Source: Glaciecola amylolytica (GTDB lineage: Bacteria > Bacteroidota > Bacteroidia > Flavobacteriales_D > Crocinitomicaceae). From it: a DNA stretch of 64,000 nucleotides. The notes below the pieces were generated by a model that saw only the letters and a list, made by a program, of their open reading frames with translations, was not told the origin of the DNA and did no database searches. Below, piece after piece: positions 15,621-26,300 of the stretch (position 1 is the stretch's first letter; each line of letters opens with the position of its first letter). The stretch is from assembly GCA_003856375.1 (NCBI GenBank), contig CP034120.1:2418001-2482000 (forward strand), in the 5' to 3' direction. The position numbers and the translations under genes are program-made.

Positions 15621-17489
15621 TTAACCATAACTCATACTTGTATTAATCGCGTTCATATTAGCCTTCGTTATATCAGCAATGTACCGGCGTCCTTGCTGGT
15701 CATTGTCCATGGATACATGCGAAAGCTTGCTTTTCAAGTCATTATAAACCGAATTGATAATATCGGTATTGTATGCATTGGATTGAATATTGGTATTGGA
15801 TCCATCCGTAAATTGGACGATCACCTGGGCGAAACTTATCACCGGTGTCTGACCTTCCAAAGGAATAGAGAAGCCCATCAGCAGGATGATATGATCGTCT
15901 TTGCCTCCATCGATTTCATAATCAATCTTGCAGGACACAAATACTCCCAATTTCGCGGTAACGGAGGATTCCTGGTACCAGGTGCGGTATGGATTGTTTT
16001 GATATTTAAATTCAACGACCTGGTTGAAGGTGCTGGTTTTGCCGCTTGTGCTTTGCGTCCAGTTATTTGCAGAACCATTACCACCCAGGAAACTATTCAG
16101 AGCCGAAGGAAAATTACTGTTGCTGAAAGCTAATTTGTACTTGTTTCTCGGGTCATTGACATCTGTGTAGGTTGGGAAATTGTAAGGATCGGCAACTGTT
16201 GTACAGATGCGGTTGAGTGTATGGCAAATCACCGGCAGAAAATAAAACTGACCGCCGTTGTCCGTTGCCTTGTAAACAAGGTTCGCAATCTTATTAAATA
16301 CATTGCAAACAAAATCAAAGATGTCAATAAACAAATTGGCCGCTTCCTTGCCAACACCAAATGTTATGAGTGCTGATGCTGTACCCACGTACCAGCCGAT
16401 AAAATCAACCGTTTTAATAAGGGTTTCCGGCACCTGGAATGCGCCGTCTGACGACCACTTAAAGTATTGAATAGATACCAGCCTGCCATTGTTGTCAAAA
16501 AATATACTGTATTCCGCTTTATCGTTGTGCGAACCGGTGTTTTCATGTTGTTGATAAACATGGTAATTTGTCCAGCCATCGGCCGGAAGATCTGCTGTAT
16601 CATCGCTTAGATATGAAGAAAGCAGTTGTGTAGTTGATTGGTTTATGAATTCAGGCTCTTCAATTTTGTATGTAGAGTCTCCTACCACGTAGGAGATGTC
16701 ATCATCCGTTGCTTTACTGGTAGGGTAAGGATAAAGATTATATAATGTTACAAAGTTGATATAAGCCCTTGAGTACGGTGTATGCCAAAAAGCAGGCTGG
16801 ACCGGATACACAAGGAAGGAATCAATTTCGTTTTCCCAATTGCCTTCTTTCTTACCATTGATATCCGTTCGTGACCATTCACTTAATTTGCTCATTGCTG
16901 TGTTCGGGTCAATCTTCTTAAAATTTCCTTTTGAATGGATTTGGTCAAAAATAGTCATCCATGTGTTGGGACCTGTTTTAAGAGAACTGATAGCATGGAT
17001 TCCTGCCATCTTAATGCCGTTGGAGTCATACCCATCAGTCGATGTGTTGGGGCCGTTGTATGGAGCTGAAAATGTCTGGTTGGCTCCCATGTAATCATCA
17101 TTTTCTGCAACGCTTGCCTGGCCATCGTGCAATACAAAAAGCTGTGATTTGTTGGGTTGTGTATAATCATGTTGTGTATCCCAGAAAGCAGGCTTGTTTT
17201 TGTATAGGATAAAGCTCTGGATATTGTTTTTCCAATCCCCAACTTCCTTGCCTGAATTATCATGTCTGTGTGTACTGCTCAGGCTGCGGAGGTATGTGCC
17301 CGGGGAAATTTTTTTGCAGTTCCCGTGATAACGGGTTTCATCGAAGATGATAACCCATGTATCTGCTGAGGTTTCCAGCGAGTTATCATTCGCATTGAGG
17401 TTGTCTTGTCCTTGTTCGCCTGTATAGGAGTCTATATAACCTCCTCTGTCATCATTGTTCCATGTCCGGAAATCACTTCCTGTTGCCAT
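15621..17489 (-). CDS. Unknown protein with two beta/gamma-crystallin-like units
   Basis: This 622-residue protein has no signal peptide. Two related segments of about 60 residues, at about 44-105 and about 170-240, share the pattern WVIIFDETRYHGNCKKISPG ... WKNNIQSFILY ... PAFW and WMTIFDQIHSKGNFKKIDPN ... WENEIDSFLVY ... PAFW. This resembles the Greek-key motif of beta/gamma-crystallins (FxxxxYxG, then W-x-N-x-IxS), but the calcium-binding N/D-N/D-X-X-S/T-S consensus is degenerate. The middle (about 375-425) has a hydrophobic stretch (IGWYVGTASALITFGVG and onward). The C-terminal 200 residues are strand-rich and unrecognised. A membrane-active or ligand-binding role is possible but unproven. 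Its promoter region is duplicated upstream of the neighbouring propeller gene. Confidence 0.7.
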   Translation of the reverse strand: MATGSDFRTWNNDDRGGYIDSYTGEQGQDNLNANDNSLETSADTWVIIFDETRYHGNCKKISPGTYLRSLSSTHRHDNSGKEVGDWKNNIQSFILYKNKPAFWDTQHDYTQPNKSQLFVLHDGQASVAENDDYMGANQTFSAPYNGPNTSTDGYDSNGIKMAGIHAISSLKTGPNTWMTIFDQIHSKGNFKKIDPNTAMSKLSEWSRTDINGKKEGNWENEIDSFLVYPVQPAFWHTPYSRAYINFVTLYNLYPYPTSKATDDDISYVVGDSTYKIEEPEFINQSTTQLLSSYLSDDTADLPADGWTNYHVYQQHENTGSHNDKAEYSIFFDNNGRLVSIQYFKWSSDGAFQVPETLIKTVDFIGWYVGTASALITFGVGKEAANLFIDIFDFVCNVFNKIANLVYKATDNGGQFYFLPVICHTLNRICTTVADPYNFPTYTDVNDPRNKYKLAFSNSNFPSALNSFLGGNGSANNWTQSTSGKTSTFNQVVEFKYQNNPYRTWYQESSVTAKLGVFVSCKIDYEIDGGKDDHIILLMGFSIPLEGQTPVISFAQVIVQFTDGSNTNIQSNAYNTDIINSVYNDLKSKLSHVSMDNDQQGRRYIADITKANMNAINTSMSYG

Positions 17490-17609
17490 TTTTGTCTGTC
17501 TGTTAAAATAGTGTATAACTTAGATATGTGCAACTCTAACTATTTACAGATCCATTGAACCCGGATTTGAATTTCAGGAATTTTTGTGAATAGTCTTTGT
17601 TACGTTATT

Positions 17610-17776
17610 TCAATAGTACACAATAATTCGAAAAACAGCAAGACGTCAAAAAAAATCTTAGAAAGAAACTTTGTCAAAAAGTTAATTGGATTTGAACCGC
17701 TTTAAATGTTGATAAAACGAAATGGAATAAATGGTTTTCTGAAGATTAGGGTTATCCTCTCCCTTAGCCCTCTCCA
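17610..17776 (-). repeat. Duplicated upstream region, copy 2
   Basis: Counterpart of 15323-15485. On the minus strand TTG, 20 nt and TACTATTG (17618-17611) form a promoter-like arrangement about 122 bp before the start codon at 17489. Confidence 0.7.
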
Positions 17777-17885
17777 AAGTAGGAAATCGGAATTCTGGCT
17801 TTGAATACAAATCTCAATTCTCACACTGAAAAAGAAAAGTATCAAAGACGATTTTGGTCAGAATGAGAAACAGAACGAAAATGAG

Positions 17886-17922
17886 ATAAAAGAAAAAAGC
17901 CTCACATTTCTGTGAAGCTTTT
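17886..17922 (-). terminator. Terminator of tRNA-Lys
   Basis: AAGCCTCACA/TGTGAAGCTT (17897-17906 with 17911-17920, one mismatch) around TTTC. On the minus strand it is followed by CTTTTTTCTTTT, just after the tRNA 3' end. Confidence 0.85.
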
Positions 17923-17929
17923 CTTTTTG

Positions 17930-18002
17930 TGATTCGGCTGGGATTCGAACCCAGGACCCATACATTAAAAGTGTATTGCTCTACCAGCTGAGCTACCGAA
18001 TC
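17930..18002 (-). tRNA. tRNA-Lys (anticodon UUU)
   Basis: On the minus strand the 73-nt cloverleaf reads from GATTCGG (acceptor, 18002-17996) to CCGAATC plus discriminator A at 17930. The D arm has AGCTCAGCTGGTAGAGC. The anticodon stem ATACA/TGTAT encloses loop CTTTTAA with anticodon TTT (Lys). The T arm is CTGGG-TTCGAAT-CCCAG. CCA is not encoded (ACA follows). It has its own promoter at 18043-18072 and terminator at 17886-17922, so it is a single-gene unit. Confidence 0.97.
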
Positions 18003-18042
18003 TTCTTTTTTTCTGTGCCTCACTCGATCGTGATTGCGGGTG

Positions 18043-18072
18043 CAAAGATAGGTATCTTTTGTATTAATGCAA
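18043..18072 (-). promoter_or_regulatory. Promoter of tRNA-Lys
   Basis: Minus strand: TTG (18072-18070), 19 nt, TATCTTTG (18050-18043). This exact Bacteroidota consensus is located about 40 bp before the tRNA 5' end. Confidence 0.8.
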
Positions 18073-18155
18073 GCAGTTTGGCGAAAAAAATTGAAGTTTT
18101 TTTCTTCTCTTCCGCTAACACACTGACTTTAAGCAGCAAAATAAATTCTTTTTTT

Positions 18156-18380
18156 TTACTTTTTTGCTTCTTTTATTTCAAGAGTTGGTTTTAAGCCGGT
18201 TTTTTTCAAAATGAAAATGCTTCTGCCAAATCGAACAGAATCTTCTTTTTGGCACTTCCCTGTTCCGGCTCCGAAACACTGATTGCAGAAAGGCTTTAAC
18301 ATTTGTTCACCTTCTTCGGTATGAATTTCGGGAATGCAAATGCGTTGACATGCTAAAACATTCAGCCGTGAGGAAATCAT
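18156..18380 (-). CDS. Possible small Cys-rich protein (doubtful)
   Basis: A 74-codon frame with an ATG start at 18380. The product has five Cys, including FCNQC and GKC, followed by a basic C-terminal tail. The pattern loosely suggests a zinc ribbon but fits no family I know. No -7 box precedes it. It could be a real small metal-binding protein or chance; listed because the stretch is otherwise empty. Confidence 0.25.
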   Translation of the reverse strand: MISSRLNVLACQRICIPEIHTEEGEQMLKPFCNQCFGAGTGKCQKEDSVRFGRSIFILKKTGLKPTLEIKEAKK

Positions 18381-18516
18381 AATTGATATAGATCACTCAG
18401 CACGAGAATAAATTCAATTTGTAAAGATTGAGCAAAGCAAACACAAAAAGATTTAATAAAAATAACCCACAAAGAAGAAAAACACACAGACTAATACAAA
18501 CTAAAAAAGCAAAGTC

Positions 18517-18969
18517 ATGGAAAAGCTCCCATTTTTTGGGTTGCGCATTCAGGTTCTGGACGACAACCCATTTTACACCACGTTATACAAGTTACAATTG
18601 GAAAAAGAATTGCTGACAGCATATTCTATGCATCAAAATCATTTTAAGATCAGCACTTACACTGATTCGAATGAATTCTTGTCCGATTTACCATCCATTC
18701 ATTCTATTTCATTTCTGGACTACAACCTCGGATCGAACCTCACGGGACTGGATGTAATGGACAAAATCAAAAAGCGTACTTCTCTGGCAAAAGTCTATAT
18801 CGTAACGGACGAAAACAATTCATTCATTTTACGTTCCTGCCTGGATGCAGGTGCTGACGGAATTATTTTCAAAAACAACGAATTGATGGAACTTTCTTTG
18901 ATGGTCATCCAACAAACATTAAACAATCCCCAATTTCCCTATCAATTAAACATTCCGAAGAACAATTAA
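18517..18969 (+). CDS. Single-domain response regulator
   Basis: The 150-residue protein is a CheY-like receiver with no output domain. The acidic pair is Asp15-Asp16 (VLDDN), the phosphoacceptor is Asp68 (FLDYN), the switch Thr is Thr97 (IVTDE) and the conserved Lys is Lys119 (IFKNN), so phosphorylation should be possible. The C-terminal 25 residues are short and non-specific. No histidine kinase gene is adjacent; the kinase fragment at the start of the window is 18 kb away. It probably acts in a phosphorelay or by protein-protein contact. Start ATG at 18517 places the first strand normally. Confidence 0.88.
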   Translation: MEKLPFFGLRIQVLDDNPFYTTLYKLQLEKELLTAYSMHQNHFKISTYTDSNEFLSDLPSIHSISFLDYNLGSNLTGLDVMDKIKKRTSLAKVYIVTDENNSFILRSCLDAGADGIIFKNNELMELSLMVIQQTLNNPQFPYQLNIPKNN

Positions 18970-19075
18970 GAGTAATATAAGGCCATTTCAATAAATAGCT
19001 CTGACCGTTCAGGTTTTTGAAAAATGAGATAACCCGAAAACTGATAGATTTAGCTAAAACTCTAATCCCTCAGTT

Positions 19076-19582
19076 ATGAAAACAATATTACTTAGTGCTG
19101 CCTTTTTCTGGATAGCAAACCTTTCCAACTACTGCATCAGTCAGGTCGATTCTTTATTGATTCAGAACAACATTCCCAACTGGGTGAAACCGGTATTGGA
19201 AAAATCGGAAATGGCGCAGAAGCACCAAATTCTCACGGATTTCAATCCTTTCTACTTTGAAGCAGATTTCACGGGAGACAATCAGGTTGATATTGCATTC
19301 TTTGTTGAGAACAAGATTGATAAAACGAAAGGCGTCATGATTATCAACAATGTCAAAAATCTGGTTTATGTGATCGGATGCGGAACCGCAACAGACATGG
19401 GGTCTTCCCTTTCCTGGACAAAGCGTTGGTTTACCTATCGCAACAGGTACATCATGAATGACGGGAACAAAAAGAAAATCACCCTTAAATATCCGGGAAT
19501 TCAATTAATCCGTAGTGAAACCAATAGCCTGGTCATTTACTGGAACGGCAAGAAATACAAAACGTTCATCCAGCAATCTTAA
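19076..19582 (+). CDS. Exported hypothetical protein
   Basis: This 168-residue protein has a Sec-type signal (MKTILLSAAFFWIANLSNYCISQ). I do not recognise a named family. The mature part contains FYFEADFTGDNQVDIAFFVENK, which has the look of an FG-GAP/EF-hand-like loop (D-T-G-D-N-Q-V-D) between strands. Two further strand pairs follow, ending in a lysine-rich tail (YWNGKKYKTFIQQS). It may bind calcium in the periplasm, but that is speculation from the loop. It is a single gene with its own terminator 20 bp downstream. Confidence 0.65.
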   Translation: MKTILLSAAFFWIANLSNYCISQVDSLLIQNNIPNWVKPVLEKSEMAQKHQILTDFNPFYFEADFTGDNQVDIAFFVENKIDKTKGVMIINNVKNLVYVIGCGTATDMGSSLSWTKRWFTYRNRYIMNDGNKKKITLKYPGIQLIRSETNSLVIYWNGKKYKTFIQQS

Positions 19583-19599
19583 TTAAGGATGTTCAAAAT

Positions 19600-19646
19600 A
19601 AGGATCAAAGAATTCAACAGCAGGGTTCTTTGGTCCTTTTTTATTT
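19600..19646 (+). terminator. Terminator after the gene at 19076
   Basis: GGATCAAAGAA (19602-19612) pairs with TTCTTTGGTCC (19626-19636), one G-U pair, followed by a T6 run and more Ts. It may also serve the convergent thioesterase gene. Confidence 0.8.
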
Positions 19647-19655
19647 TTTGAATTT

Positions 19656-20132
19656 TTAAAACAGATCCTTCAGGTGAGGCCCCATTTCAACTTCAATATC
19701 CTTGCGCAATTCCATTAATCGAATAGCATATTGCTGCATCTGTCTTTCGCGCTCCGTATCCGGAATCCATTGATTGGTTGGCTTGGGATTCCCTTGTTCA
19801 TCCACAGAGACAAAAACGATCACACAATGGGTCGTCTTTTCGAATTTATGCTCGCTCATTTTCCGTGAAAAAACATCTACCCCAATGTGAATGCTCGACT
19901 TTCCGGTGTAAATAACCCTTGCCTGAATTTTAACCAGACTTCCGATATGAATTGGTTTAAAGAAACGGATTCCACCAACGTAAACCGTTACGCAGTAGCC
20001 CTCAGACCAGGTTGAAGCACAGGCATATGCAGCCTGATCAATCCATTTCATAACGGCTCCACCATGGACCTTCCCGCCAAAGTTCACATCTGTTGGTTCA
20101 CTGACGAACTGAAAAGTAATTTTGTCTTGCAT
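19656..20132 (-). CDS. Acyl-CoA thioesterase (hotdog fold, YciA/BACH-like)
   Basis: The 158-residue protein shows the acyl-CoA thioesterase signature: VNFGGKVHGGAVMKWIDQAAYACASTW (N-terminal hotdog helix with the catalytic Asp in WIDQAA), then VGGIRFFKPIHIGSLVKIQARVIYTGKSSIHIGV. These enzymes hydrolyse acyl-CoA thioesters to free acid and CoA in the cytoplasm and regulate acyl-CoA pools. The chain-length preference cannot be read from sequence. The C-terminal helix (ERERQMQQYAIRLMELRKDIE) is longer than in minimal YciA and is typical of the Bacteroidota form. Single gene, divergent from the giant adhesin. Confidence 0.9.
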   Translation of the reverse strand: MQDKITFQFVSEPTDVNFGGKVHGGAVMKWIDQAAYACASTWSEGYCVTVYVGGIRFFKPIHIGSLVKIQARVIYTGKSSIHIGVDVFSRKMSEHKFEKTTHCVIVFVSVDEQGNPKPTNQWIPDTERERQMQQYAIRLMELRKDIEVEMGPHLKDLF

Positions 20133-20275
20133 AAAAACGAAAGTAGCAAATAGTTTGTTTTGATGGATTCCCAGGATTTTTTTGTTTCATTTTTAACAAA
20201 ATTACAACCATTTGATTTTTTTTTCGTTCAAAAACTACCAAAATAGAAACTCCGGGAATAATTCGATTTAGCAAA

Positions 20276-20307
20276 TTTGACAAAAGGCGAGCTAGCTGTT
20301 AATTTTG
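20276..20307 (+). promoter_or_regulatory. Promoter of the giant adhesin gene
   Basis: TTTG at 20276-20279, 20 nt, TAATTTTG at 20300-20307: full match to the Bacteroidota consensus. A transcription start near 20313 gives a leader of about 60 nt before the ATG at 20374. Confidence 0.75.
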
Positions 20308-20373
20308 TTAAAAAAAGAACTATCTTCGGCTTATAGAAACTAATACACTTCCTGTTACCTTGACTAAACAGAT

Positions 20374-23300
20374 ATGAAAAAACTACTTTATTTCCTATCA
20401 TTCTCCATGATAGTCTCCTCGTCGTGGTCACAAACTCCAAGTGGCTGCTTTAGTTCGGGGAATGATATCTCTTTCAGTAAAGCTTTTAGTAATTCCAGGG
20501 GAATTACCAAGGGTGATTTTGATAATGATGGCCTTTTGGATGTTGTCGTATCGCTATTTGCGAATGCTACGAGTAACAGTAACTATGCCTTCCTGAAAGG
20601 ATTGGGGAATGGAAAATTTGACACCCCGATAAGCGGTCTTGCCAATGCTACTCAAACAAATCAAATTGTCAGTGCGGATTTTAACGGCGACGGGAATTTG
20701 GATATTGTTCTGGCAAACGTTTCCAGCAGTTCTGTTACTGTTCAATTAGGAAACGGGGACGGAACCTTTGGAACAGCTGTTGCTTATACCATAAATGTTC
20801 CTAAAAATCTTACTTTGGGTGACATCAACGAAGACGGTACGATTGATATCGTAGTTTCTTCAGGAAATGCGAATCAGTCACTACTAGGAAACGTTGGAGC
20901 CCCTGAAACATTTACTTTGGGTGCAACATTCAATATTGCCGGTTCTGTTGCAGATATCAGGCTTGCTGACATGAACGGAGACAACCACTTAGATGTTGTT
21001 TCAGTAGGGACATCCGGAGTTGGAATATCAATTAATAACGCCGGTTCACTGGGAACATTTGCCACAGCAGTCTTTTACACTGCAGGAGCTGGTCCTTCTT
21101 CATTAACACTATGTGATATTGATAACGATAATGATATTGATGTCATCAATTCGAATAAAACAGCGAACACAATTTCCGTAAAGAAAAATAATGGCTCGGG
21201 TGTGCTCGCAGCTGCAATAAATTACAATACAGGAACCGGGCCTGAAGGAGTTGAATACGCCGATATTAATGGTGACGGGAATAAAGACATTGTCGTTGCC
21301 AATCTCTCAGCGTCTACAATGTCTATCTTTTATGGAAGTCCCTCCGGAGCGTTAACACTCTATCAAACTACACAATGTCCGGGCTCTCCAAAAGCCTTGG
21401 TGATTGGCCATTTCAATTCCGATTCTTATGCAGATATTGTAACTGCTCAGTTAAGCAGCACGTATGTAAATTCATATCTTGGAAATTCAACTAATAATTA
21501 CCTTTTACCCAATATCTTTCCTGCCGGTAACACTCCTAAAAGTATTTCATCCAACGACTTTAACGGGGATGGGAAGAAAGATTTGGTTATTGCCAATTCG
21601 GCAGACAATAATTTCCAACTTTTTATAGGCAATGGTACAGGCTCCTTCACTTCTGGAGGAACTTTCGCAACCGGAACACTTCCTTCATCAATCATTTCGG
21701 GAGATTTGGATGGAGATGGAGATATGGATGTGGTTACTGCAAACTTTACGACCAACAATATTTCTATTTTTTACGGAAATGGCTCAGGCGGGTTTACAGC
21801 AGCAGCAAATATCAGTGTGCAAACAGGTCCGATTCAAGTTAGAATGGGTAATTTAAACGGGGACGCATATCCTGATTTAGTTGTAGCAAATCAAACAACC
21901 GGATCAATTTCCGTTATCCTATCCAGTGGAGCAACAACTTATAATGCACCCGTAAACTATCCAACCAATGCATCTGCCTCTGCAATAGCAATTTTTGACA
22001 GGGACGGCGATACATACAAGGATATTCTTGTCGGACACAATGCAACAAATTCGACCCTCATCAAATTCACAAATAATGGTTCGGGAGTTTTCACCAATTC
22101 AGGAAACGTAGGAACAGCGTTATTTACGAATGTTACAGCCATGGAAGCAGCGGACCTTGACGGTGATACAGATATGGATGTGGTGCTGTCCTATTCAAAC
22201 GGGATTATCAAAATACACAATATAAATGGTACCGGTGCGCTTGGCACCTTGTCTACTTCCATTACTTCAGGGAGCTCTCCCGGAAGAGATCTATTAATTC
22301 TTGACGTCAACAGTGACGGAAGAAACGACGTTGTTTCGGTATACTCACCAACACAATCCGGACAATTAGTAGTCTCAATGGCAAGTTCCAGTGGTTCAGA
22401 CGCATCATATGCACTTACGAATGGTCCGAGATCATTTGCTTGTGAAGTAGGAAGTGCCGGTATTGCACCGGGAGATTTTGATGGCGATGGAAGAATTGAT
22501 CTTGCAGTAGTCAACGAAACCAGTAACTCTTTTAATATTCATTTCAACAAAACACCAAAAATTACTGCCGGAGGGCCGCTGGCTTTCTGTAACGGAAATT
22601 CCGTAACGCTTACTTCCACACCAGCTTTATGGTATGACTGGGATCCGAATGGGGAAACAACACAAGCTATCAGTGCTACCACATCCGGAACATATTTTAC
22701 AACGACCTCTTCTTCCTGGAGTAACTGGTGTTCAAGCAGTTCAAATTCATTAGTGGTTTCCGTAACGGCAGGTCCTTCTGCACCAACAATTACAGCAGGT
22801 GGATCAACAACTTTTTGTAATGGCGGGTCAGTTGTACTCACTTCCTCACAGCCTACAGGAAATCAATGGCTTAAAAACGGAATAGCTATTCCGGGAGCAA
22901 CCAACTCCACTTATACCGCAACAACGGCAGGAGATTATACCGTGACATATACCAATGCAGGATGTACATCTCCTCCATCAGCGATCATTACCGTTATAAC
23001 AAGTCAAACACCTGTCATCACTGCAGGTGGGCCAACAACATTCTGTACGGGTGGTTCTGTAACACTAACTTCCAATGTCGGAACAAACATTAGCTGGTCG
23101 AACGGAGCAACAACTCCTTCAATTACCGTGACTACTGCAGGAACTTATTATGTAACAAACACTGTTGGAGCTTGTCCTCCTTTGGCATCAAACTCCATTG
23201 TTGTTACGGTTGCATCTTCTTTAACAACTCCAACAATTTCTCCTTCAGGTTCAGTAAGCTTATGTTCCGGAAATACGGTTACGCTTACATCCTCTTCAGC

Positions 23301-26300
23301 AACAAACAATATCTGGTCTACGGGAGCAACTACACAATCGATTGTAGTGAGTGGTGCAGGAAGCTATTTTGTTCATTTGGACAACGGTTCATGTACTTCT
23401 TCAAATTCTTCTCCCGTAACAGTTACAATATCATCACCTCCTTCTACGCCAACAATTACTGCCGGAGGAGCAACGACTTTCTGTACCGGCGGATCAGTTA
23501 CACTGACTTCAAGTGCAGGAAATTCTTATTTATGGTCAAACGGAGCAACGACGCAGTCCATTAACGTTACAACCGCAGGTTCATACACTGTTCAGGTAAC
23601 AAACGCTGCTGGTTGCCAAAGTACGGCAAGTGCGCCAACGACTGTTACCGTAAATTCGTCACCGGCAACTCCGACTGTTTCAGCAGGCGGCACTACAACT
23701 TTTTGTACCGGCGGATCGGTTACTTTAACTTCAAGTGCAGGAAATTCTTATTTATGGTCGAATGGAGCAACTACGCAATCTATTAACATTACAACCTCAG
23801 GTTCATATACTGTTCAGGTAACAAATGCTGCTGGTTGTCAAAGTGCAGCAAGCGCTCCTACAACTGTTACAGTAAATTCGTCACCGGCAACTCCGACCAT
23901 TTCAGCAGGTGGTGCAACCACTTTCTGTACAGGCGGGTCAGTTACATTGACATCAAGTACCGGAAATTCTTATTTATGGTCGAACGGAGCAACTACGCAA
24001 TCCATTAACGTTACAACTTCCGGTTCATATACCGTTCAGATTACAAATGCATCAGGTTGCCAAAGTACAACAAGTGCTCCAACAGTTGTGACTGTAGATG
24101 CCTTACCGGCAACTCCGACCATTTCAGCAGGTGGTGCGACCACTTTCTGTACAGGTGGATCAGTTACTTTAACATCAAGTGCAGGAAATTCTTATTTATG
24201 GTCAAACGGAGCAACGACGCAATCCATTAATGTTACAACTTCCGGTTCTTACACTGTGCAAGTAACAAATGCTTCAGGCTGTCAAAGTACGGCAAGTGCT
24301 CCTACAACTGTTACGGTCAATTCGTCACCGGCAACTCCAACCATCTCAGCAAGTGGTTCAACAACTTTCTGTGCAGGTGGATCCGTAACCTTGACTTCAA
24401 GTGCGGGAACATCCTACTTATGGTCAAACGGAGAGACGACACAATCTATTAATGTCACAACAGCTGGTTCATATACGGTTCAGGTAACAAACGCTTCAGG
24501 TTGTCAAAGTACGGCTAGTGCTCCTACAGCAGTAACTGTTAATCCATTGCCGACAACCCCAACTATTACAGCAGGCGGTGCAACCACTTTCTGTGCGGGA
24601 GGTTCAGTTACTTTGACTTCAAGTGCCGGAACATTTTATTTGTGGTCGAATGGAGCAACAACCCAATCGATCAATGTAACGACAGCTGGTTCATATACTG
24701 TTCAGGTGACAAATGCTTCGGGTTGTCAAAGTGTGGCAAGTGCTCCTACAACGATTACGATAAATCCATCACCTGCAACACCAACCATTTCAGCAGGTGG
24801 AGCAACCACTTTCTGTACTGGTGGATCAGTTACTTTAACTTCAAGTGCAGGAACATCTTATTTGTGGTCGAACGGAGCCACAACTCAATCGATTAACATT
24901 ACAACTGCCGGTTCATATACCGTTCAGGTAACAAATGCTTCAGGTTGTCAAAGTACGGCAAGTACGCCAACAACTGTTACTGCAAATGCATTGCCTGCAA
25001 CTCCAACAATTACTCCGAGTGGTTCTACTGCAATTTGTACAGGTGGTTCGGTTACTTTGACTTCGAGTACAGGAACATCTTATTTATGGTCAAACGGAGC
25101 GACGACACAATCCATTAATGTTACAACTGCTGGTTCATATACCGTTCAGGTAACAGACGCAAACGGTTGTCAAAGCACGGCGAGTGCACCAACAACCGTT
25201 ACAGTGAATCCACTTCCGGGAACACCAACGATTACAGCCGGAGGAGCAACCACTTTCTGTTCAGGTGGATCAGTTACTTTGACTTCAAGCACCGGGACAT
25301 CTTATTTGTGGTCAACCGGAGCAACAACACAATCCATTAACGTTACAACTGCAGGTTCTTATACCGTTCAGATAACAGATGCAAATGGTTGTCAAAGCAC
25401 GGTGAGTGCGCCAACAACCATAACCGTGAATCCGATTCCGTCAGCGCCAAGCATTACTGCAAGTGGAGCAACCACTTTCTGTGCGGGCGGAGCAGTTACT
25501 TTGACCTCAAGTGCAGGAACATCCTACTTGTGGTCGAACGGAGCAACAACGCAATCCATTAACGTTACAACTTCCGGTTCATATACCGTTCAGATTACAA
25601 ATGCTTCGGGCTGTCAAAGTACTTCAAGTTCTCCAACAGTTGTGACTGTAGATGCCTTACCGGCAACTCCTACCATCACAAGCAGTGGATCAACAACCAT
25701 TTGTGCAGGTGGGTCAGTTACTTTGACTTCAAGTGCAGGAACATCCTACTTATGGTCGAACGGAGCGACGACACAATCTATTAACGTTACAACTGCAGGT
25801 TCTTATACTGTTCAGGTCACAAACGCTTCAGGTTGTCAAAGTACAGCAAGTACGCCAACAACTGTTACGGTGAATCCGCTTCCGGCAACACCAACGATTA
25901 CAGCCGGAGGAGCAACGACTTTCTGTTCAGGTGGATCAGTTACTTTGACTTCGAGTACGGGAACATCCTACTTATGGTCGAACGGAGAGACGACACAATC
26001 TATTAATGTTACAAGCGCAGGTTCTTATACCGTTCAGATAACAGACGCAAATGGTTGTCAAAGCACGGTTAGTACGCCAACAACTGTTACAGTGAATCCG
26101 ATTCCGGCAACACCAAGCATTACAGCTGGTGGAGCAACTACTTTCTGTACAGGAGGATCGGTTACACTGACCTCAAGTACAGGAGTATCTTATTTATGGT
26201 CGAATGGAGCGACGACACAATCTATTAATGTCACAAGCGCAGGTTCTTATACCGTTCAGGTAACGAATGCTTCAGGTTGCCAAAGTGCGGCAAGTACTCC

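Larger units (their letters stand above)
17490..17929. other. Intergenic region: second upstream block and tRNA terminator
   Basis: 440 bp. It contains copy 2 of the duplicated upstream block (17610-17776) and, at 17886-17922, the terminator of tRNA-Lys. No gene is visible. Confidence 0.6.
18003..18516. other. Region between tRNA-Lys and the response regulator
   Basis: 514 bp. It contains the tRNA promoter (18043-18072) and a doubtful small minus-strand frame (18156-18380). Short poly-A/T tracts are frequent. No clear promoter for the response regulator is seen. Confidence 0.45.
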
